Shown: positions 1 through 8,850, numbered from the stretch's first letter. The stretch: DNA of 64,000 bases from Lederbergia graminis (GCF_042655485.1 NZ_JBHSMC010000004.1:4495-68494); one strand, 5' to 3'. Notes: generated by a model not told the origin, from the sequence alone. Numbers and translations are program-made.

Positions 1-35
1 GGGTAATAGATGTGATAAGTCACAATCCATTACCC
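1..35. repeat. Interrupted inverted repeat (hairpin) at window edge
   Basis: GGGTAAT at 1-7 pairs with ATTACCC at 29-35. Inside lies a second dyad, TGTGATAAGTCACA at 11-24. Together they form an almost continuous stem with one bulge. No T-run follows on the plus strand, so it is not a clear terminator. The upstream context is cut off. It could be an operator or the end of a terminator for a gene outside the window. Confidence 0.5.
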
Positions 36-139
36 TGTTCCTTCCGTGATGATAAATTTCATTACTATTTCATGCCAGTTTGAGTAAAATCTTATTAAAA
101 TACTTTTAGAACATAAGATAGAGCATGATTAGTGTGAAG

Positions 140-2404
140 CTATTTACTAAAAGTCACTGACCATGGCTGAGTCCCAGTGATTTTGCTTTCACATCTTACC
201 TTTAGCAAGTTCTTGTATACCTCTCCTGGTCTGACTGTTTCCCCATTAATTTCACATTGTGTTGCTGCATAACCATCTGGTACCCAAATTGTAAGTGTTG
301 GACTCGTACCAGCAATACCGTTAAGCTCTCCAGAAAGGGTTAATGTTGAATTATCCCAGTTTAATTCATTCAACTCAACTGCACCTTGGAGGACATGACG
401 ATCTGTCCCAATCAACATAGGGTGCTCTTCTCTCGCGCGAATAGCAAAAATAGCGCATTCGCCAGGGTTCAAATCTACAGTAAAAATACCATCAGATGAA
501 ACTTTCACTAATTGTTGTGACCAGAACTCGTATACTAGCTGATTCGTCCCACTAGCATTAGACCATATATCTTTGATGTTGATTTCCCTTCTCGTCGAAG
601 CTGATTCACTCCAATTAAACACGCCCAGAACTGTCCATGTTCCGAATGGCTGCTCGACATTTAATTGATACAGTGTAGGATAATCTGATTCAAAAAGATC
701 GAGTGGACGCGCCGCTTCCCCGTATACAGGAAGAATTTTTTTAAGCAAATCCAACTTGGCATCTGGCAGTGCATATAATTGATCACCACTGATGACGGTA
801 CCGCCTGATAATGCCATCACAGAAGCCACAGAACGACCTTGATCCTCATCTAATAAACCAAAGCCGATAATGTCAGGGTCATTCGACCACAGACGGTTGT
901 GCATATAATAACGCTTGGCGATTGCCGGAACATTACTTTCCAATTCCTTTGTATATTGTCGCCAGTTTAGACGATCGAAATCCCATTCAATCCGCCAACT
1001 GTCTGCTATGCCAACAGCATTCATCGGGCCACAGTCCAATAGATGACAATCATTACCGATAGCATCACGAATCGCTTGTAATCCTGCCCGGTAAGCACCT
1101 GCGCGACCTTGCGTATTATCATAGAACTCTTCAATTTCTAAAATACTGCTGTAAGAAAAATCAATCTTCACCATTTCATAGCCCCACTCATGGCGAATCT
1201 TCCTCAATTGGCTTTTCAACCACTCAAGGGCCTCTGGATGCGTTGGATCGAGTGCAAACCCACTTCCTACTTCTTTTCGCTCGCCACTCATTTTTTTCCC
1301 GCACCATTCTGGGTGTTTTTTGGCTACATCAGATTCCGGATCCAAGCTATAAGGCGCGACCCATAGTCCTGGCTTCAATCCCAATTTACGTATTTCGTCC
1401 GCAAGCGAGCCCATTCCATTCGGAAATCGCTCATTAGCTTCCCAGTCACCGTGTCTTTGCTGGTATCCGTCATCAATTTGAACGACATTTAAGCCATAGT
1501 CCTTAAGATGTTTCGCAATGAAACGAGCATTACGCAATATTTCTTCTTCAGACGTATTATGAAAAGTGTAGTACCAAGAACACCATCCCATTAAAGGGTC
1601 CTTCGGTTTTATCTGATAATGAGCCTGGATATAATCTGCATATTGAATTAACGCATTATGGACACTGTCTCCCCACGTTATCCCAAACCAATCGGTACTC
1701 AACTCACCACCAACCGGCAATGTAACCTTTGGAGCATAATTGGAACGCGATGTAAGTCCAAGCCCAAATGTGCCGGATAGCGGTTGAACTCTCCAATCAC
1801 TTTCAACAATGACCTCTCCCTCGGACACATCAAAGGTAACGTATCCCGCTACGATAGCGTTCCCTGTTGCCTCGCTTACCGCCGCTATATTCCATCTACT
1901 TTGCACACTTCGTCCAATCATAATTGACTCTACGCGGCCTGGATCCATAAACATATACCCGTTCGTCAATAGCCCAATTCGCCAACTGTGCTCCTGAGGG
2001 ATATAGACAGCCCCTTCGTCCATTGGGATTGCTACACATGGTTGAAGGTCGATAATCGAAAGTGGTTCTGACCCTTCATTTGATGCTACTGCCTCACTGA
2101 AAACCCCAGGCAAATCATCATAGACTTTCACTTTTACCGTTAACGTACATTTCCTAACTTCATCTATACATGTCATTATCACCTGACGACCTTGTCCATT
2201 TTGATCGGATATACTTTCTTCTCTGATCTTTCTCCTCACATCGTCTGCGGAAGAAAGCTCTCCTCCTTTCCACTTCACTTTACTTACTGCATTCAGTAAA
2301 AGTGGTGAACCATCTGTCAGCCATGCACTGTAAGTCCCTCTTTCAGAATCTACAACTAATTTCATCGTTTTTGTCAAAATGATACTTTTGCTCTCTTTGA
2401 TCAC
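140..2404 (-). CDS. Alpha-galactosidase, GH36/melibiase family
   Basis: A 754-residue cytoplasmic protein without a signal peptide, predicted to hydrolyse terminal alpha-galactosides such as melibiose or raffinose. The (beta/alpha)8 core begins near residue 272 (MGWCSWYYTFHNTS) and continues with VVQIDDGYQQRHGDW (308-321) and PGLWVAPYSLDP. The likely nucleophile is Asp415 in MVKIDFSYSS and the likely acid/base is Asp468 in VGIADSWRIEWD. A beta-sandwich precedes the barrel and a small beta domain follows it, as in GH36. The start is GTG, chosen because AAGGGGG lies about six bases upstream. It stands alone, with no transporter or other sugar gene alongside. Two near-identical 15-bp sites lie upstream. 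Substrate specificity cannot be read from the sequence. Confidence 0.85.
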   Translation of the reverse strand: MIKESKSIILTKTMKLVVDSERGTYSAWLTDGSPLLLNAVSKVKWKGGELSSADDVRRKIREESISDQNGQGRQVIMTCIDEVRKCTLTVKVKVYDDLPGVFSEAVASNEGSEPLSIIDLQPCVAIPMDEGAVYIPQEHSWRIGLLTNGYMFMDPGRVESIMIGRSVQSRWNIAAVSEATGNAIVAGYVTFDVSEGEVIVESDWRVQPLSGTFGLGLTSRSNYAPKVTLPVGGELSTDWFGITWGDSVHNALIQYADYIQAHYQIKPKDPLMGWCSWYYTFHNTSEEEILRNARFIAKHLKDYGLNVVQIDDGYQQRHGDWEANERFPNGMGSLADEIRKLGLKPGLWVAPYSLDPESDVAKKHPEWCGKKMSGERKEVGSGFALDPTHPEALEWLKSQLRKIRHEWGYEMVKIDFSYSSILEIEEFYDNTQGRAGAYRAGLQAIRDAIGNDCHLLDCGPMNAVGIADSWRIEWDFDRLNWRQYTKELESNVPAIAKRYYMHNRLWSNDPDIIGFGLLDEDQGRSVASVMALSGGTVISGDQLYALPDAKLDLLKKILPVYGEAARPLDLFESDYPTLYQLNVEQPFGTWTVLGVFNWSESASTRREINIKDIWSNASGTNQLVYEFWSQQLVKVSSDGIFTVDLNPGECAIFAIRAREEHPMLIGTDRHVLQGAVELNELNWDNSTLTLSGELNGIAGTSPTLTIWVPDGYAATQCEINGETVRPGEVYKNLLKVRCESKITGTQPWSVTFSK

Positions 2405-2455
2405 TTAAATCCCCCTTATAAACTAGCGATAATATTCAACTCCAAGAAAACCTCT

Positions 2456-2499
2456 TGATATCGAATGATAAGCGCCATTTTAAATGATATCGTTTGATA
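2456..2499. promoter_or_regulatory. Pair of direct 15-bp sites upstream of the alpha-galactosidase gene
   Basis: TGATATCGAATGATA (2456-2470) and TGATATCGTTTGATA (2485-2499) match at 13 of 15 positions and lie 29 bp apart centre to centre, 50-95 bp upstream of the GTG start. Direct repeats on nearly the same face of the helix fit an AraC-type activator, which often controls alpha-galactosidase genes. No regulator gene is visible in the window, so the binding protein is inference. Confidence 0.4.
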
Positions 2500-2588
2500 C
2501 ATGACAAATAGTTCCGAGTAGTTTGCTAGCTTTTAAATCAACTCATAAATGTGCTCTGTATCACAGGAATGCGTCTTTCTAAATTATC

Positions 2589-2632
2589 AAACTATACATA
2601 ATATATAATCGATTATATATTATGTATAGTTT
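2589..2632. repeat. 44-bp perfect palindrome without a loop
   Basis: The two 22-base arms centred between 2610 and 2611 (on AATCGATT) are exactly complementary, with the outer arms reading AAACTATACATAATATAT. The region 2405-2934 contains no convincing gene; this palindrome and the hairpin at 2773-2814 are its main content. A perfect palindrome of this length could extrude as a cruciform, be a large operator, or be a relic of two abutting inverted repeats. Confidence 0.85.
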
Positions 2633-2772
2633 ATCAACTGGCATTTTTTTAAACAATTAATATATAAGACAGTGAATATAACTTCGGGGTTAACACAAAA
2701 TCCTTCGAAATGGAAACGGGTTTTATTTACACTATAATTATTATCTGCACCATTTCGGTAATAATCACAAGG

Positions 2773-2814
2773 AAAGCGCTTATTTTGATAATTAACCTTC
2801 AAAATGAGCGCTTT
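2773..2814. repeat. 16-bp stem-loop containing AAAGCGCT
   Basis: AAAGCGCTTATTTTGA (2773-2788) pairs with TCAAAATGAGCGCTTT (2799-2814) with one mismatch around a 10-nt loop. A short T-run closes the 3' arm on the plus strand. It could act as a terminator, but no gene ends at it on either strand. The AAAGCGCTT core also looks faintly like a cre site but lacks the flanking bases. Confidence 0.5.
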
Positions 2815-2934
2815 TGGCTGTTTAATATATAGAAACGGATAGTAATTTAATGGAAACCTCTCTAGGTTTTTTAAAGGGTATTGTTAATTTTTGTTGAATA
2901 TTAATATACAAAGAAATTAACAGGGGGAATAAGT

Positions 2935-3318
2935 ATGAATTCAACTAAATCTCCAATTACATGTAAAGTAAATACTGTATTTATTCATGTTAGTGATCTA
3001 AAAAAATCTGCCAAATGGTATAGTGATTTACTTGGGTTAAGTATTAATATGGACGAAGTTAAATCACCTGTTTACAATATTCCCGTAACATCAGAAACTG
3101 GTCTTACTTTAGATGATCATAAGTTTGACCCGAGTTTTAAATTGAATCCTTCAGAACACGCATTATTTAACTTTTACGTCAGAGATATTGATGAAGCATA
3201 TCACTACATTAAAAACAAAGGGATACAAATTGCTAAAGAAATAGAACGGATAGGTGATTTTGCCTATTTTAATTTTAAAGATATAGATGGTAATGTTTTA
3301 ATGGCTTGTAATAGCTAA
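2935..3318 (+). CDS. VOC (glyoxalase/bleomycin-resistance) family protein
   Basis: A 127-residue single-domain protein of the vicinal-oxygen-chelate superfamily. The N-terminal half carries the motif VFIHVSDLKKSAKWYSDLLGL and the C-terminal half ends FKDIDGNVLMAC, the usual closing strand with a metal or cofactor-facing acidic residue. The start ATG is preceded by an AGGGGG ribosome binding site seven bases away. It is monocistronic and faces away from the ger operon. The substrate is unknown: family members include glyoxalases, dioxygenases and antibiotic-binding proteins, and nothing nearby narrows this. Confidence 0.75.
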   Translation: MNSTKSPITCKVNTVFIHVSDLKKSAKWYSDLLGLSINMDEVKSPVYNIPVTSETGLTLDDHKFDPSFKLNPSEHALFNFYVRDIDEAYHYIKNKGIQIAKEIERIGDFAYFNFKDIDGNVLMACNS

Positions 3319-3375
3319 ATTTCCGTTGGTGCTTGTACCGGTCTTTTTCAAAAACTACTATATTTGTACATCAAC

Positions 3376-3540
3376 CTACTCCTGATTAGAATTTTCTTTC
3401 TTCCACGGTGGGTCTCCATTTTCATTTAATTTTTGATTAGTTTTATATATAGAGTATGGCACCAGAAAAGCTAGGATTGTGCAAATAAGTATTAATTTAC
3501 TTGGTAGAAATCCAAGGAATGAATCTATCAAGAATATCAC
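3376..3540 (-). CDS. Small membrane protein, probable germinant-receptor D subunit
   Basis: A 54-codon ORF read from the sequence. Its GTG overlaps the TGA of the C-subunit gene in GTGA, and an AAGAAGGTGA ribosome binding site sits in the end of that gene; a TTG three codons later is better spaced and is an alternative start. The protein has a hydrophobic segment (about residues 15-32, SKLILICTILAFLVPYSI) followed by a hydrophilic tail with DPPWKKE. Short membrane D-type subunits are known next to some Bacillus ger operons, such as YfkS and GerKD. Position, coupling and topology fit that class; sequence homology could not be tested. Confidence 0.6.
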   Translation of the reverse strand: MIFLIDSFLGFLPSKLILICTILAFLVPYSIYKTNQKLNENGDPPWKKENSNQE

Positions 3541-4724
3541 TTCACCTTCTTATCTTTTGATATATCGACAACACCGTCAGTGCGCACTTTCACGGTAACA
3601 TTCACGTGTATGTTACTTTTAGAGAAATAATTCTCACCATGATCCCAATTGTTATGTAGCTCTTTCCAAGTATCATAATGAAATTTTTTCAACTTATTCT
3701 CCATTCCAAAAATATCTGTTTCTAAATCTTTTTGCGACTTATGAATCGTTTTTTTCGTAATTTCCTCTACTTTCTTCGTTATTGCCCGTTCTAAGCCTTT
3801 AATTACTCCTTTTTCTTTTAGTAAAACAGTGCCAAAGGTTTCTTGGATTTCACCTTCTAATTTTATCGTTATTGTGATATCTAAGTTTTGGGGATTTTGA
3901 TCATTTATTTTTATTTTACTATTCGCTCCCCTGATGGAGTAGACCGTTAACTGATCATTAAAATCAAACACAATTGGTCCTCGTACATTTTCACCAATGA
4001 TGAGATCAAAACCTAACATCTCATCCATATTTAAGCTTCCGGTAGTTTTTTTAGCATGTCCGTTATAAACAGACCCTCCCTCAAAATTTAACTTCTTGTC
4101 TCCAGATGATATTTTTGCTAATACAAAACTACTTCCAGTAAGCAAATATTCATGAATATCGCCTACCCTTACTGGCCTAATTTCTCCAGTTTTAGTTAGG
4201 CTATTATCTAGAATTTTGTTAATATAACGAGTAGGTAATTTTTCGTTTTCAGGTTCAATATTTAATATATCTTTTGCTTTTCCTTTTGCAATAAGGACTT
4301 TAATTCCTCTTCTCGTATCGCGATTTCGAATCAAAACATCCATTACATTAGCAAACAACTCAGGAATTGCTGCTACTTCCTCCGAAATCACTACTAGTTT
4401 TACATGCTCAAAAAATGGAATCTTATTTGTTTGATTTGCAATATCTTGGGCTATTGCATACATACTTTCTCCACTAGCTGATAAATTCATATAACCTTTA
4501 CCACCTGCGCCACTGTTACTAGGCGTCCCTAAATTAGGTGGGACAGCAATTTGACTTGTTAATAGTAATCGATGATGACCTTTTGCACTCTCATTTTCTT
4601 CCGCCAAGTCTACCGCCATCGCTACTATAAAACCTCTTTCTTCAATATTTACCATATCCCAGCACCCTGAGAGAAGCAAAACAGAAATTAGCGTACAGAA
4701 GAGATGAGATATTCTTTTAACCAT
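3537..4724 (-). CDS. Spore germinant receptor C subunit, Ger(x)C lipoprotein
   Basis: A 395-residue lipoprotein of the GerAC/GerKC family, anchored on the outer face of the spore inner membrane as part of a nutrient receptor. The N-terminus has a type II signal with lipobox LLSGC (Cys about 21) followed by the family signature WDMVNIEERGFIVAMAVD. The C-terminal domain ends with KVRTDGVVDISK, typical of the Ger(x)C domain 3. The start overlaps the B gene by eight bases and AGAAGGGTG supplies the binding site. Length is normal for the family. The germinant recognised cannot be predicted. Confidence 0.92.
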   Translation of the reverse strand: MVKRISHLFCTLISVLLLSGCWDMVNIEERGFIVAMAVDLAEENESAKGHHRLLLTSQIAVPPNLGTPSNSGAGGKGYMNLSASGESMYAIAQDIANQTNKIPFFEHVKLVVISEEVAAIPELFANVMDVLIRNRDTRRGIKVLIAKGKAKDILNIEPENEKLPTRYINKILDNSLTKTGEIRPVRVGDIHEYLLTGSSFVLAKISSGDKKLNFEGGSVYNGHAKKTTGSLNMDEMLGFDLIIGENVRGPIVFDFNDQLTVYSIRGANSKIKINDQNPQNLDITITIKLEGEIQETFGTVLLKEKGVIKGLERAITKKVEEITKKTIHKSQKDLETDIFGMENKLKKFHYDTWKELHNNWDHGENYFSKSNIHVNVTVKVRTDGVVDISKDKKVK

Positions 4725-5823
4725 TTGACTTCACCCTTCTAATTTTAGCGATGATGCTTAACGAAATTGTAATTATGAAAACAAAGGAGATCATGTAAGT
4801 GCCAAGAATATTGCCAAATACATTTAACTGAATGGTGTTTTTTGGAATTAGCCCAATATAATAACAAAGCGGGCTTAATATGAAAATGAGTTGCATTTTT
4901 TTAATTCTTTTAAAAATTGAGTTCAATGCTAAAATAGCTATATCAAATGACATAACTGCTGTTGTAAAAACGCTCATTGTCCAAATGACGAAAAATACAG
5001 CTTCCACTCTTTCCAAGATTCCTCCTGGTAGCTCAATCCTCTTTGCCAAATCTAGAGTTGGATACAATAAATGTGATGTGGCAGTATGACCAAAGACTAG
5101 CAGACAAATGGAATACACCAAAATATACAATCCTACCGGAATAACCATACCTATCATAGCTAGCTTTGGCGCCTTTTTAGGCTTATCCACAAATGCAATA
5201 TAAAAGAAAACAATACTCATTCCAATATAAGAAAGAGAGCTTGCATGGATCGCTTTCAAATGTCCTTTCAAATCTGTATTGAATGCTGGCATTAAATTGG
5301 AAAAATCAAGCCATTTGAAATTAGCCGTCAACACAAACAATGCGATAAAAAGGATAATTGGCAAAAAAAGCACATTCAACCTGAATATTGCTGCTCTGGA
5401 TCCAGAAACAGCATATACAACTACGAATAAAAATATTAAGGTAATAATCTCAACTGGCGTTTCATCAAATAAATATTGCTGTGATGTATGTCCAAGTACA
5501 CGGATATCATACGCTAAGACGAACAAATAAGAAATTCCAAATAAAAAACTGATGAACATAGCTATTGGTTTAGAAACAATGATGGATGCATAGGAAAAAA
5601 AGGATTGACGGGGAAATTTTGCTGCTAACTTTGCCATTAACCAGATCATAACTAAACTAATACCACCCGAAACTATTAAAGCAACCCAACCATCAGATCC
5701 AATTGTATTACTCGCAATATCTCTAGGTAAGGAAAGTACTCCTACACCAATTACCATCGAAGGTAATGCAATCATAAATTCCTTGCTACTAATTATCTCA
5801 TCTCCGTATTCAAAAGATTTCAT
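4717..5823 (-). CDS. Spore germinant receptor B subunit, GerAB/APC-type transporter
   Basis: A 368-residue integral membrane protein with about ten hydrophobic segments, of the GerAB/ArcD/ProY family related to amino-acid permeases. In characterised receptors the B subunit binds the germinant. The N-terminal motif ISSKEFMIALPSMVIGVGVLSLPRDIA is the expected unwound helix 1 region. The ATG overlaps the A gene stop as ATGA, indicating translational coupling. It should sit in the spore inner membrane with the A and C subunits. Confidence 0.92.
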   Translation of the reverse strand: MKSFEYGDEIISSKEFMIALPSMVIGVGVLSLPRDIASNTIGSDGWVALIVSGGISLVMIWLMAKLAAKFPRQSFFSYASIIVSKPIAMFISFLFGISYLFVLAYDIRVLGHTSQQYLFDETPVEIITLIFLFVVVYAVSGSRAAIFRLNVLFLPIILFIALFVLTANFKWLDFSNLMPAFNTDLKGHLKAIHASSLSYIGMSIVFFYIAFVDKPKKAPKLAMIGMVIPVGLYILVYSICLLVFGHTATSHLLYPTLDLAKRIELPGGILERVEAVFFVIWTMSVFTTAVMSFDIAILALNSIFKRIKKMQLIFILSPLCYYIGLIPKNTIQLNVFGNILGTYMISFVFIITISLSIIAKIRRVKSNG

Positions 5824-7376
5824 GACTCTTTTACTCCTTTATTTGCAGATTTCGCGTCCTCTGGGTCAAGAAGTATAGGTCGTCTCGTTAACATGGACAT
5901 CGGGGCACGGAGAATTAAATCTTTCCAATCCCCGACCATACTTGGAGAAAATGGAGTTGAGTAAGGTATTCCAAAGCTTTTCAAATTTGTCACATGAATA
6001 TTTATCATAATATATACAAGGATGATACCTAATAGTCCAAATGCAGACGCGGCTATCATAAAGCCAAAACGGATGATACGAAACGTAATACCAATACTGA
6101 ATGTAGGGTTTGCAAAGGCTGCAATAGCCGTAAGACCAATGACGATTACCATAATTGGACTAACTATAGCTGCCGATACTGCAGCCTCCCCAATTACCAA
6201 CCCACCTACAATTCCAATTGTTGGCCCTATAGGTGTTGGTAACCTTATACCTGCTTCTTGTAATAATTCCATTGTAATTACCATAAGAAACGCTTCCACA
6301 ATCGGTGGGAATGGAACTCCCTCTCTTGAAGCAGCTATCGAAAGAACTAAATCAGTCGGCAATAAACCTGGGTGCATCGTCGTTAAAGCAATGTATAAAG
6401 CTGGTAAAAACAAAGCGATAAATGCTGCAAAATAACGTAAAGAACGTAGCAACGTCCCAATTAACCACCGTTCATAGTAATCTTCTGGCGATTTTAATAT
6501 ATCTCCTAATGTAACTGGCGCTATTAAGACAAATGGAGTCCCATCTAATAAAATTACTACTTTCCCCTGTAGCAATGCAGACACAGCACTATCGGACCTT
6601 TCTGTATTATCCATTTGCGGAAATGGCGATAGAAAACTATCTTCAATCCACTGTTCTATAAATCCTGACTCTGGTGCATCATCAATATCAATTGTTTCTA
6701 TTCGTCTAATTACTTCTTTGTAAAGAGTTGGATTTACTACACCGTCTATATAGGCTACAACAAGACTGCGCTTTGTTCGCTTCCCTATTTGATATGTTTT
6801 TAAACGTAGTGAAGGGCTCTGTATGTGTCTCCGTAGTAGTGATAAATTCGTACCAAGACTTTCAACAAAAGCTGTTCGCGGTCCACGGACAGTGGTTTCG
6901 GCAACAGCTTTATCAATCGAGCGTTGTTCTCCACCTTTTGTTTCAAATAATAATACGGTTTCCTGCCCATCTAAAAAGAAAATGGTTTTTCCTGATAGTA
7001 TCGCATTGATTAAGTCTTCAAAACCATTCGTTTTCTCTACTGAGCTCACTGAAATAAAGATTTGATATATCTCTTCAAATAGCTGATTCTTATCATCTGC
7101 TACTTGCTTTTTCACAGACATCGTAAGTAAATTATTAAGAATACTATCTTGAAAGAGCTGCCTATCAATTAATCCATCCATATAAGCAATTGCGATTGGT
7201 ACATTCGCTTCGCCACCAATTGTAAATTCCCTAATTACTAAATCATTCGGATTATCCAGAAAACTCCGCAATTCTTGTAAATTATCTTTTAGGTTTTTTT
7301 TTAGCTTTTCAGATTGTTGCTCGGTACCGCTTTGTTTTGCATCAGACTGCCTCTTTCTAAACAAACCGCGTGCCAT
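5820..7376 (-). CDS. Spore germinant receptor A subunit, GerAA family
   Basis: A 518-residue protein with a soluble N-terminal half (about 1-290) and a C-terminal membrane region with five or so hydrophobic segments (LLRSLRYFAAFIALFLPALYIAL onward). Family marks include LLQEAGIRLPTPIGPTIGIVGGLVIGEAAV and the tail PMSMLTRRPILLDPEDA. In receptors the A subunit forms the oligomeric channel that releases cations on germination. It is first in the operon A-B-C-D. The start ATG has GAGGGG six bases upstream and a sigma-G-like promoter lies about 70 bp upstream. Confidence 0.93.
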   Translation of the reverse strand: MARGLFRKRQSDAKQSGTEQQSEKLKKNLKDNLQELRSFLDNPNDLVIREFTIGGEANVPIAIAYMDGLIDRQLFQDSILNNLLTMSVKKQVADDKNQLFEEIYQIFISVSSVEKTNGFEDLINAILSGKTIFFLDGQETVLLFETKGGEQRSIDKAVAETTVRGPRTAFVESLGTNLSLLRRHIQSPSLRLKTYQIGKRTKRSLVVAYIDGVVNPTLYKEVIRRIETIDIDDAPESGFIEQWIEDSFLSPFPQMDNTERSDSAVSALLQGKVVILLDGTPFVLIAPVTLGDILKSPEDYYERWLIGTLLRSLRYFAAFIALFLPALYIALTTMHPGLLPTDLVLSIAASREGVPFPPIVEAFLMVITMELLQEAGIRLPTPIGPTIGIVGGLVIGEAAVSAAIVSPIMVIVIGLTAIAAFANPTFSIGITFRIIRFGFMIAASAFGLLGIILVYIMINIHVTNLKSFGIPYSTPFSPSMVGDWKDLILRAPMSMLTRRPILLDPEDAKSANKGVKES

Positions 7377-7420
7377 ACAATCCCCTCATATCCCAAAAAT
7401 GTAAGTTAGCTGTACATATT

Positions 7421-7450
7421 TGGTATTCCAATTACATCGTTTTTTATTCA
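7421..7450 (-). promoter_or_regulatory. Candidate sigma-G type promoter of the ger operon
   Basis: On the minus strand TGAATA (complement of 7445-7450) and AATACCA (complement of 7421-7427) are separated by 17 bases. This resembles the forespore sigma-G pattern of TGAATA and CATACTA. It lies between the pgi terminator and the gerA-type start. Receptor operons of this family are sigma-G dependent, which supports the call, but the -10 match is imperfect. Confidence 0.4.
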
Positions 7451-7462
7451 TATTGTGAACAT

Positions 7463-7494
7463 AAAAAAGACTACCCGTTATACAAGGGTAGTCT
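7463..7494 (-). terminator. Rho-independent terminator after pgi
   Basis: AGACTACCC (7468-7476) pairs with GGGTAGTCT (7486-7494) around a nine-base loop; on the minus strand six T residues follow. It lies directly after the pgi stop codon. Confidence 0.85.
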
Positions 7495-7500
7495 CTCCGA

Positions 7501-8850
7501 TTATTTTAATCTTTTTTCAAGCTCTGCTTTTTTATCTTCGAATCCTGGTTTTCCTAGAAGTGCGAACATATTAACTTTATATGCCTCAACTCCTGGTTGG
7601 TCGAATGGATTTACTCCTAATAAATAACCACTTAATGCACAAGCTTTTTCAAAGAAGTATACTAAATATCCAAATGTGTATGCATCCATTGCTGGAATTT
7701 CTACCACTAGGTTAGGTACTCCACCATCAGTATGTGCAAGTAATGTTCCTTCAAATGCTTTATCATTTACAAAGTCTACTGTTTTACCTTCTAAATAATT
7801 TAAGCCATCTAAATCAACTTCTTCTCCAGCAATGACTAATTCATGACGTGGATTTTGAACTTTTATGACAGTTTCAAATAGATCACGGCGTCCTTCTTGT
7901 ACATATTGTCCAAGAGAGTGAAGATCTGTTGAGAAGTTTGCTGAAGCTGGGAAAATACCTTTCTGATCTTTTCCTTCACTTTCTCCAAAGAGTTGTTTCC
8001 ACCACTCTGAGAAATATTGTAAACCTGGCTCATAATTAATTAGCATTTCAATTGTTTTACCTTTGTTATATAAAACATTACGGATTGCTGCATATTGATA
8101 AGCTGCATTTTCTTCTAATTCTGGGCTACTAAATGCTTCTCGAGCATCTGCAGCTCCTTTCATCATCGCTTCAATATCAACACCACTTACAGCAATTGGA
8201 AGTAATCCTACTGCAGTTAGAACAGAATAACGTCCACCAACATCATCAGGAATTACAAAAGTTTCATATCCTTCTTCGTCAGATAGTGTTTTTAAAGCAC
8301 CTTTTGCACGATCTGTTGTAGCAAAGATACGAGCTTTTGCTTCTTCAGCACCATATTTTTCTTCTAGCAATTTACGGAAGATACGGAATGCTAATGCTGG
8401 TTCTGTTGTAGTACCAGATTTGGAAATAACATTGATAGAGAAGTCTTTCCCCTCAAGTAAATCCATTACATCTCTCATATATGTAGAACTAATATTGTTT
8501 CCAACAAAAATTACTTGTGGAGTTTTGCGCTGTTCTTTTGATAATGCATTATAGAAACTATGATTTAACATTTCAATAGCTGCGCGCGCTCCTAAATAGG
8601 AACCTCCGATACCAATAACTAACAAGACATCACTATTACTTTTTACTTTTTCAGCAGCTTTTTGAATACGCTCAAATTCATCACGGTCATAATTTACTGG
8701 CAGGTCTACCCATCCAAGAAAATCATTTCCTGCGCCCGTTTTTTCATGAATTTGTTGATGTGCAGCAGATACAGCAGATTGCATATATGTAACTTCGTGC
8801 TCACCGAAAAATGCTAAAGCTTTAGAGTAATCTAACTTGATATGTCCCAT
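7501..8850 (-). CDS. pgi: Glucose-6-phosphate isomerase
   Basis: A 449-residue cytoplasmic enzyme interconverting glucose 6-phosphate and fructose 6-phosphate. Signatures visible are the sugar-phosphate loop LLVIGIGGSYLGARAAIEML, VISKSGTTTEPALAFR and the region GRYSVLTAVGLLPIAVSG. Length and start (MGHIKLDYSKALAFF) match the Firmicute form. The ATG has a GGAGG box about ten bases upstream. It is monocistronic, flanked by its own terminator and the ger operon. The position beside yugI and yugF matches B. subtilis gene order. Confidence 0.96.
   Translation of the reverse strand: MGHIKLDYSKALAFFGEHEVTYMQSAVSAAHQQIHEKTGAGNDFLGWVDLPVNYDRDEFERIQKAAEKVKSNSDVLLVIGIGGSYLGARAAIEMLNHSFYNALSKEQRKTPQVIFVGNNISSTYMRDVMDLLEGKDFSINVISKSGTTTEPALAFRIFRKLLEEKYGAEEAKARIFATTDRAKGALKTLSDEEGYETFVIPDDVGGRYSVLTAVGLLPIAVSGVDIEAMMKGAADAREAFSSPELEENAAYQYAAIRNVLYNKGKTIEMLINYEPGLQYFSEWWKQLFGESEGKDQKGIFPASANFSTDLHSLGQYVQEGRRDLFETVIKVQNPRHELVIAGEEVDLDGLNYLEGKTVDFVNDKAFEGTLLAHTDGGVPNLVVEIPAMDAYTFGYLVYFFEKACALSGYLLGVNPFDQPGVEAYKVNMFALLGKPGFEDKKAELEKRLK

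Noticed and set aside
2771..2784. cre-like site GGAAAGCGCTTATT
   Set aside because: It lacks the outer TG and CA bases of the CcpA consensus and is part of the hairpin stem; it is also far from the alpha-galactosidase start.
2620..2802. 60-codon minus-strand ORF
   Set aside because: Its composition is not protein-like, it overlaps the palindrome and the hairpin, and no ribosome binding site of normal spacing was seen.
6022..6435. 137-codon ORF antisense to the GerA subunit gene
   Set aside because: It is a shadow frame opposite a clear membrane-protein gene, without a ribosome binding site.
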